Shown here: positions 1-9,134 of the stretch, piece by piece
Layout of the letters: each line of letters opens with the position of its first letter
How positions within the stretch are numbered: position 1 is the first letter of the stretch
From: Akkermansia muciniphila
GTDB lineage: Bacteria > Verrucomicrobiota > Verrucomicrobiia > Verrucomicrobiales > V1-33
Direction: 5' to 3'
Length of the DNA stretch: 64,000 nt
Assembly (NCBI GenBank): GCA_945861415.1
Contig: CAMAUV010000022.1
Span: 1-64,000 of the forward strand
Notes under the pieces: generated by a model
The model's input: only the letters and a program-made list of their open reading frames with translations
The model's database searches: none
What the model was told of the DNA's origin: nothing
Made by a program: the position numbers and the translations under genes

Positions 1-2175
1 ATCAAGTCCATGCAGAACCAATTGTTTCAAGACAACTACAAGAAAAATGCCGTCATCGCAGTCGGCAACGGCTTTCCCGCCTGGGAGGAACTGCGCCGCG
101 TGGTCGCTCGCGAGCGGGTCGAGGGTGCCGCCCGTGAACCGGTCTTCCGACTGGTCGCGTTGCCGGTCCAGCCCGGGACATTTGTCATCTGGGACCGGCT
201 GCGACTCGAGGGTGGCGACGGGCCGACGCTGGTCCTGGCGGAGCACCCGGAATTGCGAGAGGCGGTCGAGGCGGCGGGCGGGCTCAAGTTTGGCCACCAT
301 CCGCAAGGCCGGCCCGTGCCCAAGTCCGCGCTAGTCACGGCGGCCGGGGCCGAGGTCGTCATCGACCTGCGGAAACTGCCGGCGCCGCTCCAGAAGTCGC
401 TCACGCTGCCGCGGTTCCTCCGCGCGGACGTGAGCCTCGACGAGGGCAGTCCGGAAAAGGCTGCGGTGCAAGCATTCCTGATCGCGGCCACGGGCGGCGG
501 CGGCAACCTGGCCGAGCCGGTAGCCCAAGCGACACCGGGCGACCCGCGAGTCGCGCGAATCGTCCATCCGCGCGTCGCCGCCGAACGGGCCCGACCGGCC
601 GCCGAGTTTCGCGCGCTCTTCCCACCGGCGGTTCTCTTCGAGCCGATCGTCCCGCGAGACGCCCAAGGCAGCCTCTTCATGTACCACCGCGAGGACGAGC
701 CGTTGCGGCGGCTCCTGCTCGACCAGTCGGACCGGGCGGAACTCGACCGCCTGTGGAGCGAACTGCAGTTCGTCAGCGAACAAGCGTTTGCCACCCCGCG
801 CATGTTCGAAGAAATCGTGCAGTACTACCGCAAGCCGAACGACGGCGCGCGAATCATGTTCTTCTATCTCCAGCTCTTCGGGGATCGGGTGACGAAGGAG
901 GAGGCCGACCTCCGTGCGGCTCAGGTTGCGGCGGAGCCGGGACACCTCGAAGCGCTGTTCGCCTTCGCCGCCCGAGCCTGGCGCCGGCCGATTACCTCCG
1001 AGGAACGCACGGCCATCCTCGCGTCCTATCGCGCCGATCGGACCGATGGCGTTCAGCACGATCCGGCGTTCCGCGCCGCGCTCGCCCGGGTCCTGTCGTC
1101 GCCGTGGTTTCTCTACCGGGTCGAGCAGCCGGCAACCGGGCCGCGCTGGCAGCCGGTCTCGGGCGACGAATTGGCGACGCGATTGAGTTTCCTGCTGTGG
1201 GACTCGATCCCCGACGACAAACTGCGGGCGAAGGCGGCGCAGCTTCACGAACCCGCGGTCATGGAGGAACAACTGCGCCGGATGCTGAAAGACGGCCGGA
1301 TGCGTGGCATGGCCGAGGAGTTCGGTGCCCGCTGGCTGGGCGTGCGGGACTTTGTCGCCAACCACGGCCGGAACCTGAAGCATTTTCCCGAGTTCACGCC
1401 GCCCGTGCGCGACGCGCTGGCCGAGGAGCCGGTGCGGTTCTTCGAAGATCTCCTGGTGAACGACCGTCCGGTCGCCGACGTGGTCGCCACCGACGCGACG
1501 GTCCTCAACGACGTCCTCGCGAAGCACTACGGCATCCCTGGCGTGACCGGTCCGGAGTGGCGACGCGTCGAAAAGGTTTCCGCCTACGCCCGTGGTGGGC
1601 TGCTCGGCTTCGGCGCCGTGCTCGCCAAGACGGCGGCTGCCGCCCGCACCAGTCCCGTCAAGCGGGGCGCGTGGGTGGTCCAGGTGCTCGGCGAGCGGCT
1701 GCCCAAGACCCCGCCCGGCGTGCCACCGCTACCGGAGACTCCGCCCGCCGGGCTCAGCGTGCGTGAGATCACCGAGCAGCATCGTAAGGATGCAAACTGT
1801 GCCGGCTGCCACGTCCGCATCGATCCCTACGGAATGACGCTCGAAGGGTTCGACGCCCTCGGCCGGCTGCGGCCCGCCAATGATCTGAAGCCTGGTGATG
1901 CCAAGGCGATCACGCGTGACGGAACCGAAGTCGACGGCTTCGCCGGCCTGCGGGACTACCTTGCCGGCCCGCGGCGCGAGGACTTGCTGCGGGCGTTCGC
2001 TCGCAAGCTGACGGGCTACGCACTTGGCCGCGCCGTTCAGCTTTCCGACCGGAAGCTCGTTGACGAACTGACCAGGACCATGGTCGCCGGCGGCCGCTGG
2101 TCGGACACTTTACTTATAATCGTCCGCAGTGAACAGTTTCGCTGCATTCGGCCAGCAGACGTCTCAGCCAAATAA
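1..2175 (+). CDS. DUF1592/DUF1588/DUF1585 secreted-type protein with haem-binding motif, 5' partial
   Basis: The reading frame is open to the first base of the window, so the gene probably begins upstream; the first ATG inside the window is at base 10. The visible 721 residues carry the block order of the PVC family: a DUF1595-like segment (around residues 315-350), DUF1592 (about 380-510), DUF1588 (about 545-630) with a CAGCH (CxxCH) haem-attachment motif at 597-601, and DUF1585 at the C-terminus. The usual N-terminal cytochrome-like part is not seen in the window. The DUF1552 gene follows after 22 bases, and these two families are commonly paired. Members are abundant in Planctomycetes and Verrucomicrobia and are thought to be envelope redox proteins, but the reaction is unknown. 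Family call is firm; function is not. Confidence 0.85.
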   Translation: MKSMQNQLFQDNYKKNAVIAVGNGFPAWEELRRVVARERVEGAAREPVFRLVALPVQPGTFVIWDRLRLEGGDGPTLVLAEHPELREAVEAAGGLKFGHHPQGRPVPKSALVTAAGAEVVIDLRKLPAPLQKSLTLPRFLRADVSLDEGSPEKAAVQAFLIAATGGGGNLAEPVAQATPGDPRVARIVHPRVAAERARPAAEFRALFPPAVLFEPIVPRDAQGSLFMYHREDEPLRRLLLDQSDRAELDRLWSELQFVSEQAFATPRMFEEIVQYYRKPNDGARIMFFYLQLFGDRVTKEEADLRAAQVAAEPGHLEALFAFAARAWRRPITSEERTAILASYRADRTDGVQHDPAFRAALARVLSSPWFLYRVEQPATGPRWQPVSGDELATRLSFLLWDSIPDDKLRAKAAQLHEPAVMEEQLRRMLKDGRMRGMAEEFGARWLGVRDFVANHGRNLKHFPEFTPPVRDALAEEPVRFFEDLLVNDRPVADVVATDATVLNDVLAKHYGIPGVTGPEWRRVEKVSAYARGGLLGFGAVLAKTAAAARTSPVKRGAWVVQVLGERLPKTPPGVPPLPETPPAGLSVREITEQHRKDANCAGCHVRIDPYGMTLEGFDALGRLRPANDLKPGDAKAITRDGTEVDGFAGLRDYLAGPRREDLLRAFARKLTGYALGRAVQLSDRKLVDELTRTMVAGGRWSDTLLIIVRSEQFRCIRPADVSAK

Positions 2176-2197
2176 CTAACCACGAGAGAATCCTCCT

Positions 2198-3496
2198 ATG
2201 AACACTAAAACTGCTTCCATCTCGCGACGCACACTGCTGCGCGGACTTGGCGTTTCGATGAGTCTGCCGTGGCTCGAATCGCTGTCCTTCGCCGCGGGCG
2301 CGCGAAGCAATGCCGTCAATCAGCCGCCGACCCGCACGCTGGTCACTTTCACCGGCATGGGCTTCCACTCGAATCACTGGTGGGCCAAGGGCGAGGGAGC
2401 AGCCATGGAACTCGGGCCGTGCCTGAAGCCACTCGAACCTTGGAAGCAGCAGTTGGTCTTTCTCCGCGGCCTGTGGAATGAGCAGGCCAACAACGGGGTC
2501 ATCCACTGCATGCAGACGGGAAACATGCTCAGTGGCGCGCCCATGTCGAAGACCGAAGTCCGCACGGGCGTCAGTTTCGACCAGTTGATGGCGCAGCGGA
2601 TCGGCAACCGCACCCGGTTGCCATCGCTGGTGCTCGGCTGCGAAGGGCCGATTCCGGGCCTGCAGGACGGGCATCCACTGCTTTACAGCTCACACGTTTC
2701 GTGGAGCACTGCGGTGTCACCGACTTGGACAGAAATGCGACCGGCGCTGGCCTTCGACCAGCTCTTCCGCACCGAGCCCAACCGTGGCGATCGCCGTGTC
2801 GTCGATGCCGTGCTGGAAGACGCACGATCGTTGCGGCAGCGACTCTCCGTCTCGGACCGGCAGCGGTTCGAGGAATATCTCGGCAGCGTTCACGAGATCG
2901 AGGGACGCATCAAGCGGGCCGGCCAAGAGCGCGAGGCTGGCGGCTGGAAGCCGAGCCTGACCGCCCCCGATCGCCCTCGGCCCGCCGATGGGATTCCCGC
3001 CGAGATCCCGGACTACTGGAAGCTGATGAGCGACATCGTGCTGCTCGCATTCCGCACCGACTCCACGCGGATCGCAACCCTCAAATACTGCAACGACGGC
3101 TCGATCCTCACCCACTCGCACGTAGGCGCCGAAGATCAGCATCACCAGATGGCTCACACCCAGCCGCAACAGCTCGTCGCGGTCAACCAGTTCTTCACGT
3201 CGCAGCTCGCCTACTTCTGCGAGCGGATGTCAGAAGTGAAGGAAGGCGATCGCACGCTGCTCGACAACACCGCCATCATGCACTGTTCGAGCATGATCCA
3301 CGGCAATCATGACGCTAGTCAATTGCCGGTGGTCCTGCTCGGCGGGGCGGGCGGTAAACTGCGCGGCGGCCGCGTACTCGACTATCTGAAATCGCCCAAC
3401 CGGCGTATGTGTAGCCTGTTCCTCAGCCTCATGGACTGGGGCGGCTTGGAACTCGACCGCTTCGGCGATTCGAACGAGCGGCTCGCGGAGATTTAG
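2198..3496 (+). CDS. DUF1552 family Tat-exported protein
   Basis: A 432-residue protein starting with a twin-arginine export signal (SRRTLLRGLG at residues 9-18, then a hydrophobic stretch ending near AAGA). The body matches the DUF1552 family of PVC bacteria, including the conserved H-x-H area near HSHVGAEDQHHQMAH in the second half. It lies 22 bases after the DUF1592 gene on the same strand, so the two are probably co-transcribed. Members are secreted, folded before export, and sometimes described as sulfatase/alkaline-phosphatase-like, but no reaction has been shown. The start is supported by the Tat motif and by a purine-rich GAGAGAAT stretch about 8 bases upstream. Confidence 0.88.
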   Translation: MNTKTASISRRTLLRGLGVSMSLPWLESLSFAAGARSNAVNQPPTRTLVTFTGMGFHSNHWWAKGEGAAMELGPCLKPLEPWKQQLVFLRGLWNEQANNGVIHCMQTGNMLSGAPMSKTEVRTGVSFDQLMAQRIGNRTRLPSLVLGCEGPIPGLQDGHPLLYSSHVSWSTAVSPTWTEMRPALAFDQLFRTEPNRGDRRVVDAVLEDARSLRQRLSVSDRQRFEEYLGSVHEIEGRIKRAGQEREAGGWKPSLTAPDRPRPADGIPAEIPDYWKLMSDIVLLAFRTDSTRIATLKYCNDGSILTHSHVGAEDQHHQMAHTQPQQLVAVNQFFTSQLAYFCERMSEVKEGDRTLLDNTAIMHCSSMIHGNHDASQLPVVLLGGAGGKLRGGRVLDYLKSPNRRMCSLFLSLMDWGGLELDRFGDSNERLAEI

Positions 3497-3525
3497 CGGT
3501 ACGAACTGAGGCACTATCCGTTCCC

Positions 3526-4953
3526 CTAAGTCAAAATCTCCGGGACTACATGGCCGTGCACATCGGTGAGCCGCCGGTCCACGCCTGAGGTGCGGAAGGT
3601 GAGCTTTTCGTGATCGATTCCCATGAGGTGGAGGATGGTGGCGTGGAGATCATAGCAGTAGGTGACGCCGGTGGCGGCTTTGAATCCGAGGTCGTCGCTG
3701 CTGCCGTGAGCCGTCCCTGCTTTGATGCCGGCCCCGGCCAGCCAGGTAACGAAGGAGTTGCCATTGTGATCACGCCCCTGCGATCCCTGAGCAAACGGGG
3801 TGCGTCCGAATTCTGTGGTGAAGACCACGAGGGTGTCCGTAAGCAGTCCGCGGGACTTGAGATCACCGAGCAGTCCGGCAATGGGCAGATCCACGCTGGT
3901 GGCGATGGGCGGCAGTTCTGTTACGATGTTTCCGTGATTGTCCCAGTTGTTGACGGCACCCTGCGGTCCGCTCCAGACTTGGACGATTCGGCTGCCACGC
4001 TCAATGAGCCGCCGGGCGAGGAGACAGCGCCGCCCGAAGTCCTCCGTCACCGGATTATCGAAACCGTAAGCAGTGCGGGTGGCCGCAGTTTCCTTTGAGA
4101 GATCAAACGCCTCAGGGGCGCTCAACTGCATTTTGGCGGCTAGTTCGTAGCTGGCGATGCGCGCTTCCAGCCGCGAATCATCAGGGTGCGCTGACGCGTG
4201 CTGCCGGTTCATCTTTTGCAGAAGCGCGAGTGATGCGGCGTCGGCCTCCTTACCTGCGAAGGCATACTTCTTGTCGGCGAAAAGGTTTGGCACCGGCTGA
4301 GCCGCACTGGCATTGATGATGGTGCCCTGGTGCTTAGAAGGCAGAAAAGCGGCGCTGAAGTTGCCTTTCTGATTGTAGGGAAGTCCGCGGGAATCCGGCA
4401 GCACGACAAACGTCGGGAGATTGTCGGTGAGACTGCCGAGGCCGTAAGAAATCCATGCTCCCATGCAGGGAAATCCGGGCAGCAGAAAGCCCGTGTTCAT
4501 CATGTAGCTGCCTGGTCCGTGCACACTGGTCTTTGTTGTCATGGCCATGAGAAAGGCCATCTCATCGACCCATTTGGCTTGGTGTGGAAATACACTACTG
4601 ACCCACCGCCCGCTCTGGCCGTGCTGCTTAAACTCGAACGGGCTCTTCATCACAGCGCCGCATTCCCCGGTCTGACCTTCGGGTTTTTCTTTGGGGCCTA
4701 TCTTCTGGCCGTGCAGTCGGGCGAGCTCGGGTTTGTGGTCAAACGTGTCCATCTGGCTCACCCCGCCGTTCATGAACAACTGAATGATGCGCTTCACTTT
4801 CGCCGGATGATGCAGCCCGCCATTGAAATCCGGACGCGGCGACGGAAGAGCTCCAGCGGCATCACTCATCAGAAGCTGTGACAGCGCGATTCCGGCAAAA
4901 CCGCCGCCGGCCTGCCAGAGAAAATCGCGCCGGGAAAAGGGAGATGGATTCAT
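3526..4953 (-). CDS. DUF1501 family Tat-exported protein (sulfatase-like fold)
   Basis: A 475-residue protein with an N-terminal Tat signal (SRRDFLWQAGGG, residues 7-18, followed by a hydrophobic segment). The family belongs to the alkaline-phosphatase-like superfamily; typical stretches seen here are the early LFMNGGVSQMDTFDHKP motif, VVFTTEFGRTPFAQGS and GRDHNGNSF in the last third. It lies 4 bases downstream of the DUF1549/DUF1553 gene, the standard PVC pairing in which the large cytochrome-like protein and the DUF1501 protein are made together. The substrate is unknown; links to polysaccharide degradation have been suggested for the pair in general. It converges on the DUF1552 gene with only 29 bases between stops. 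Confidence 0.9.
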   Translation of the reverse strand: MNPSPFSRRDFLWQAGGGFAGIALSQLLMSDAAGALPSPRPDFNGGLHHPAKVKRIIQLFMNGGVSQMDTFDHKPELARLHGQKIGPKEKPEGQTGECGAVMKSPFEFKQHGQSGRWVSSVFPHQAKWVDEMAFLMAMTTKTSVHGPGSYMMNTGFLLPGFPCMGAWISYGLGSLTDNLPTFVVLPDSRGLPYNQKGNFSAAFLPSKHQGTIINASAAQPVPNLFADKKYAFAGKEADAASLALLQKMNRQHASAHPDDSRLEARIASYELAAKMQLSAPEAFDLSKETAATRTAYGFDNPVTEDFGRRCLLARRLIERGSRIVQVWSGPQGAVNNWDNHGNIVTELPPIATSVDLPIAGLLGDLKSRGLLTDTLVVFTTEFGRTPFAQGSQGRDHNGNSFVTWLAGAGIKAGTAHGSSDDLGFKAATGVTYCYDLHATILHLMGIDHEKLTFRTSGVDRRLTDVHGHVVPEILT

Positions 4954-4957
4954 GGGT

Positions 4958-7924
4958 TTAGTCGATGAAGAGAAACTCGTTGCTGTTGACTAGCACCCGG
5001 CAGACGGCGGCGAGACCATGCTCAGCGTTGAGTGCGGTGAAGCCGGCGAGTTCCTCTGCGTCAGGCGCGCGCTGAAAGCAAAGAGCGAAGGCCCGGCGAA
5101 TCCTATCTTCAGGCATGGCGGCCGCTTTTTCCAGTCCTGCGGCGAAGTGTGTGCTGGAGTGAAGGACGAACCCATTATTGAACAGCGCGAGGGCTTGCAG
5201 CGGAGAGGCGGAGAACCCGCGCGTGGGAGACAGCAGCCCGAGATCGGGGAAATCGAGGGCGTCCATGAAGGGATCGGCAATCGCGCGCCAGACCACCCGG
5301 TAGATGCTGCGGCGGGAAGTGCCTAGGGCATCCCGGTCAAAGTCTTCATAGTTCAGCACGGGAGTCGTCTGCGGTCCCGGTTTCGAAGTGAAGAGCGCCA
5401 CGGAAGGCCCACTCATGGTGAGATCCAGCCGTCCACCCGCGGCAAGTACTGCGTCGCGGAAGGTGTCGGCGTCCAACCGCTGGCGGTTTATGCGCCAGAG
5501 CAAACGGTTTTCAGGATCAATGGCGGAGGCTGCGGGATTCGAAGCGTATGATTGCTGATAAGCAGCGCTGGTGACGATGAGTCGGTGCAGGGTTTTAAGG
5601 GATCCTCTGGCGTCGTCGCGGAACCAGACCGCCAGCCAGTCCAGCATTTCCAAGTGCGACGGCAGTCCGCCCATGCGGCCAAAATCGCCGGGAGTGTCCG
5701 AAATTCCTTTTCCAAAGTGGTAATGCCAGACGCGGTTCACAACACTGCGCCACGTGAGGTGGTTTGCGCGATCCGCCAGCCAGTTGGCGAGGGCTGCGCG
5801 GCGGGCTGCTTCGTTCTTTGGATCGGCCATGGCGAAGCGTGACGGCAGTGTAGTGATGGCGGAGAGGGCACCGGGTCCGGATTCTTCTCCCGGAATGGCG
5901 AGGTCGCCGCGCTTCAGTATGCGAATGGTTCGCGGCTCGGCTATGTAGACCATTCCGCGTTCGTTCGTGGCGGCGCGCCCGGCTGCCCAGATGCTCACGG
6001 GTGGAGGAAGTTTGCTCAAAGCATCGGCAGTCCTAGTTCCAAGCACGCGGGCGGCGAGGGTCGCCTTCTCACCGGGAGTCCGTGCGGCGGCCGGTTTAGC
6101 GAGGATCACTTCCAAATCCGCCGACAGGGCGCTCAGCGACGATCCCGGTGAGGAGGTGGCGGAAAGGCGGAATTTTCCAAGCAAGTGGCTACCGCCCTGT
6201 AATTGCCGGAGGGTGAATACCAGTCGTGTTCCGGCCTCCAGCTTCACCGGAGTGGTCAGTTCATAGACGGCATGGTGCGAGACGCTCGCTGCCGGATGGA
6301 TGGCCCATGAAGTCTTTTGGTCTCCGTCGATTGTTTTGGTGATATCGTAGCCGCCAGCTTGATCAAAGTCCGAAAGCGCCCGGCGGAATGCCTGCTGCTC
6401 CGGTTTGGCGGAGCCCGGGCGGAAAATGAGGACTTCGAATTCGCTTAGGTGAAGATTGCCGTTCGGAGCTCTTCCGGGACCGCGATGCGGAAGTGAGTCG
6501 TCCGTCAGAAGATCGATCCTGAATCCCGTGATCTCCTTCATTTTGGTCCCCGCGGTAACGACGGCCGTGTCCTTGTCCGGAACGGCCCCGCTGGCGAGCA
6601 GGGAGCCGTCGTTGAGTTTTTCAAGAGTGGCACCTTCAGTGGATACGAAGCTCTCTGGCACCAGCTGAACCCATGCGGTGGCGGCGGCTTGATCCCGTTC
6701 CCACGCAGCCACCGCGGCTTCATTTTCCGGCGACAGGAGCACGGCGGCGTCTTTTCTGTCGATGGCTCCTTTCAGTTCTGCGAGACGGCGGAGTTCCCTA
6801 GAAATAGAAGGGTCTTCGTGATAACTGATGTCCCCTTTGCCGATACCAGCGAAGACTGCCTGCAGCGCAAAGTAGTCCTCCTGGGAGATAGGATCAAACT
6901 TGTGCGCGTGACAGCGTGCGCAGTTGGCCGTAGTGCTGACGAATGAGGCCATCGTCTGCGTCACGAGATCGTCGCGGTCGAGATACTCAAAGCTGGTCGG
7001 GGCCGTGGCTGCGGCGCTGCTGTCATAGTTGCCGGCTCCAAGGAATCCCAGCGCGGCAGTGAGATGCGTCTCGCCGGGAAACAGGGCATCGGCGGCGATC
7101 TGTTCGCGGATGAACCGGTCCCATGGAGTGTCCCGGTTTAGACTGGCGATGACATAGTCGCGGAAGCGCCATGCATTCGGCCGAAGATCGTCGTGCTCAA
7201 ATCCATGGGTGTCGGCAAAATGAATAGTATCTAACCAGTGTCGCGCCCAGCGTTCGCCATAGCGCGGTGAGGCTAGTAACTGATCCACAAGTTTCCCGTA
7301 TGCCTCCGGGTCTTCAGATTTCACGAAGGCTTCCACCTCCCCCGGGGACGGCGGTAGTCCGTGCAGGTCAAAGAAGAGCCGCCGGGTGAGAGTGCGCCGG
7401 TCGGCAGGCGCGGATGGGGATAGGCCCTTTTCTGTAAGCTTCGTCCGGATGAACGCGTCCAGCGGATGACTGGCGCCGGCGGGCACGTCCCGCTTCGTAA
7501 GCGGTTTGAGCGACCACCATTCTCCCGTCACTTTATCTGCCTTTCGTGGATCCGGAGCACCGGCCTTTATCCATTCTTCCAGCAGAGCTGTTTCCTCTGC
7601 CGGTAGTTGCTTTTTCGGGGGCATTTGGTGGTCATCATCCAACCAGCGCACCATTTTGATGAGCAGGCTTTCATCGGGTTTACCTGGAACGATGGCAGTG
7701 CCGGAATCGCCGCCTTCCTCCCAGCCTGAGCGTGAATCGAGGGTCAGGCCGCCCTTCATTTTTCCGGACGAATGGGAATGGCACTCGTAACAGCGGATCT
7801 TCAGCAGTGGCTCGATTTTTTCAGAGAACAGGTCCCCGGCTCCTGCAGTTAATGTCGCAGCCAGCAACGTAATGGAAATCGGCCTTACGCAGCCGAGAGC
7901 CGGAGTTCTACTTTTGTTGGTCAC
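4958..7924 (-). CDS. PSCyt1/DUF1549/DUF1553 large secreted cytochrome-like protein
   Basis: A 988-residue protein with an N-terminal signal segment (hydrophobic SITLLAATLTAGAG near residues 17-30). Domain order is: a planctomycete cytochrome c (PSCyt1) region with an IRCYECHSH haem motif (CxxCH, about residues 43-51) and a second MPPKKQLP element; DUF1549 from about residue 150 with a second CxxCH (CARCHAHKFDP, about 335); a central spacer that resembles a carbohydrate-binding or coagulation-factor-like domain; and DUF1553 from about 660 to the end (SVVNRVWHYHFGKGI). This is the usual PVC architecture and length. It is the first gene of a two-gene unit with the DUF1501 gene. Likely an envelope redox protein; substrate unknown. 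Confidence 0.9.
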   Translation of the reverse strand: MTNKSRTPALGCVRPISITLLAATLTAGAGDLFSEKIEPLLKIRCYECHSHSSGKMKGGLTLDSRSGWEEGGDSGTAIVPGKPDESLLIKMVRWLDDDHQMPPKKQLPAEETALLEEWIKAGAPDPRKADKVTGEWWSLKPLTKRDVPAGASHPLDAFIRTKLTEKGLSPSAPADRRTLTRRLFFDLHGLPPSPGEVEAFVKSEDPEAYGKLVDQLLASPRYGERWARHWLDTIHFADTHGFEHDDLRPNAWRFRDYVIASLNRDTPWDRFIREQIAADALFPGETHLTAALGFLGAGNYDSSAAATAPTSFEYLDRDDLVTQTMASFVSTTANCARCHAHKFDPISQEDYFALQAVFAGIGKGDISYHEDPSISRELRRLAELKGAIDRKDAAVLLSPENEAAVAAWERDQAAATAWVQLVPESFVSTEGATLEKLNDGSLLASGAVPDKDTAVVTAGTKMKEITGFRIDLLTDDSLPHRGPGRAPNGNLHLSEFEVLIFRPGSAKPEQQAFRRALSDFDQAGGYDITKTIDGDQKTSWAIHPAASVSHHAVYELTTPVKLEAGTRLVFTLRQLQGGSHLLGKFRLSATSSPGSSLSALSADLEVILAKPAAARTPGEKATLAARVLGTRTADALSKLPPPVSIWAAGRAATNERGMVYIAEPRTIRILKRGDLAIPGEESGPGALSAITTLPSRFAMADPKNEAARRAALANWLADRANHLTWRSVVNRVWHYHFGKGISDTPGDFGRMGGLPSHLEMLDWLAVWFRDDARGSLKTLHRLIVTSAAYQQSYASNPAASAIDPENRLLWRINRQRLDADTFRDAVLAAGGRLDLTMSGPSVALFTSKPGPQTTPVLNYEDFDRDALGTSRRSIYRVVWRAIADPFMDALDFPDLGLLSPTRGFSASPLQALALFNNGFVLHSSTHFAAGLEKAAAMPEDRIRRAFALCFQRAPDAEELAGFTALNAEHGLAAVCRVLVNSNEFLFID

Positions 7925-7944
7925 TTGGATGGAGGCGAAGGGCT

Positions 7945-7962
7945 GACTCGACCATACGAGTC
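7945..7962. promoter_or_regulatory. 6-bp perfect palindrome in divergent promoter region
   Basis: GACTCG, six spacer bases, CGAGTC. It lies in the 161-base divergent gap between the DUF1549/DUF1553 gene and the oxidoreductase gene, 20 bases upstream of the former's start. It could be an operator half-site pair, but no regulator can be named. Confidence 0.25.
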
Positions 7963-8032
7963 GGCGGCTAGTGATATTCCATGGAAAACCAACAGGGGCA
8001 TGACAGGTCTCGTTGCGGTCTACAAGTCAATG

Positions 8033-8064
8033 GCCCGGTCCGGCCTAGACGCGGCCGGTCGGGC
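8033..8064 (+). promoter_or_regulatory. GC-rich imperfect stem-loop before the oxidoreductase gene
   Basis: The arm at 8033-8045 pairs with 8053-8064 across a 7-base loop with one bulge. It ends 21 bases before the first start codon of the oxidoreductase, has no T tract, and so looks more like a 5' leader structure than a terminator. Confidence 0.3.
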
Positions 8065-8085
8065 GCTCCATGACTGCGGTCACTT

Positions 8086-9090
8086 ATGAGCAATATGATG
8101 AAAGCAATGGTGGTCCGCGAGTTCGGTGGGCCGGATGTTTTTGAGTTGCGCGAAATACCGCGCCCGGAGCCCTGCGCCGAGCAACTGCTGGTGCGCGTAA
8201 AAGCATCAAGCGTGAACCCCGTAGATTCCAAAATCCGCAGCGGCATGCTGGCCGCTATCGCGCCGGAAGCGCCGATGGTGTTGGGTTGCGATGTCGCAGG
8301 CGTGGTGGAGGCCGTGGGCGAAGGTGTTACAGAATTCCGTCCCGGTGATCTCGTTTATGGCTGTGCGGGCGGTGTGAAGGGCTACCCGGGTGCTCTCGCG
8401 GAATATATGGCGGCGGACGCATCGCTGCTGGCCCCGATGCCCGCGGGCTTGACCTTTGAAGAGGCGGCGGCGCTGCCGCTGGTCTGCATTACGGCATGGG
8501 AAGGACTCATGGACCGAGCGAAGGTGCAGGCCGGTCAGCGCGTGCTGGTGCATGGCGGGACTGGTGGTGTGGGACACGTGGCCGTCCAGCTCTGTTTTGC
8601 GCGCGGGGCGGAGGTCTGGGCCACTATTTCCAGTCCGGAAAAGGCGGGCATAGTTACCAGACTCGGCGCGGTGGGCGCCATCAATTACCGCGAGGAATCC
8701 GTGGCCGACTACGTGCATCGGGTGACGGAAGGGCAGGGCTTTGATGTCGTCTTTGATACCGTAGGCGGGGACAATGTGGCTCGGTGTTTTGAAGCCGCCG
8801 TAGTGAGCGGCACGGTGGTCAGTATTTCCACCCGCACCTCCGCGGACCTTTCCCCGCTCCACGTCAAAGGCCTGAGCCTGCATGTCGTGTTCATGCTTAT
8901 CCCCATGCTCCATAACCGGAACCGCGCATACCACGGCTGGATTCTCCGGGAACTGAACGCCCTCGTGGCTGCTGGAAAGCTCCGCCCGCTGCTGGATGAT
9001 ACGAAGTTTTCCTTCAACGATGCTGCCGCCGCGCACTCCCGCCTCGCCAGTGGTGCGGCGACGGGAAAGATCGTGCTTTCGGGATTTTGA
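8086..9090 (+). CDS. Zinc-independent medium-chain dehydrogenase, quinone oxidoreductase-like
   Basis: A 334-residue member of the medium-chain dehydrogenase/reductase superfamily. The GroES-like N-terminal half is followed by the NADPH-binding Rossmann motif GGTGGVGHVAVQL around residue 160. The cysteine/histidine zinc ligands of classical alcohol dehydrogenases are missing, as in NADPH:quinone reductases (QOR family). Predicted to reduce quinones or alpha,beta-unsaturated carbonyls in the cytoplasm; substrate not predictable. ATG at 8098 (MKAMVV) matches the usual N-terminus of the family better than the first ATG, so the true start may be 12 bases further in. It stands alone, divergent from the secreted pair upstream. 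Confidence 0.88.
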   Translation: MSNMMKAMVVREFGGPDVFELREIPRPEPCAEQLLVRVKASSVNPVDSKIRSGMLAAIAPEAPMVLGCDVAGVVEAVGEGVTEFRPGDLVYGCAGGVKGYPGALAEYMAADASLLAPMPAGLTFEEAAALPLVCITAWEGLMDRAKVQAGQRVLVHGGTGGVGHVAVQLCFARGAEVWATISSPEKAGIVTRLGAVGAINYREESVADYVHRVTEGQGFDVVFDTVGGDNVARCFEAAVVSGTVVSISTRTSADLSPLHVKGLSLHVVFMLIPMLHNRNRAYHGWILRELNALVAAGKLRPLLDDTKFSFNDAAAAHSRLASGAATGKIVLSGF

Positions 9091-9134
9091 ATGGCGCAGC
9101 ATAAGATATTCCTGCGCCCCGCAGTAGCCCAAGA

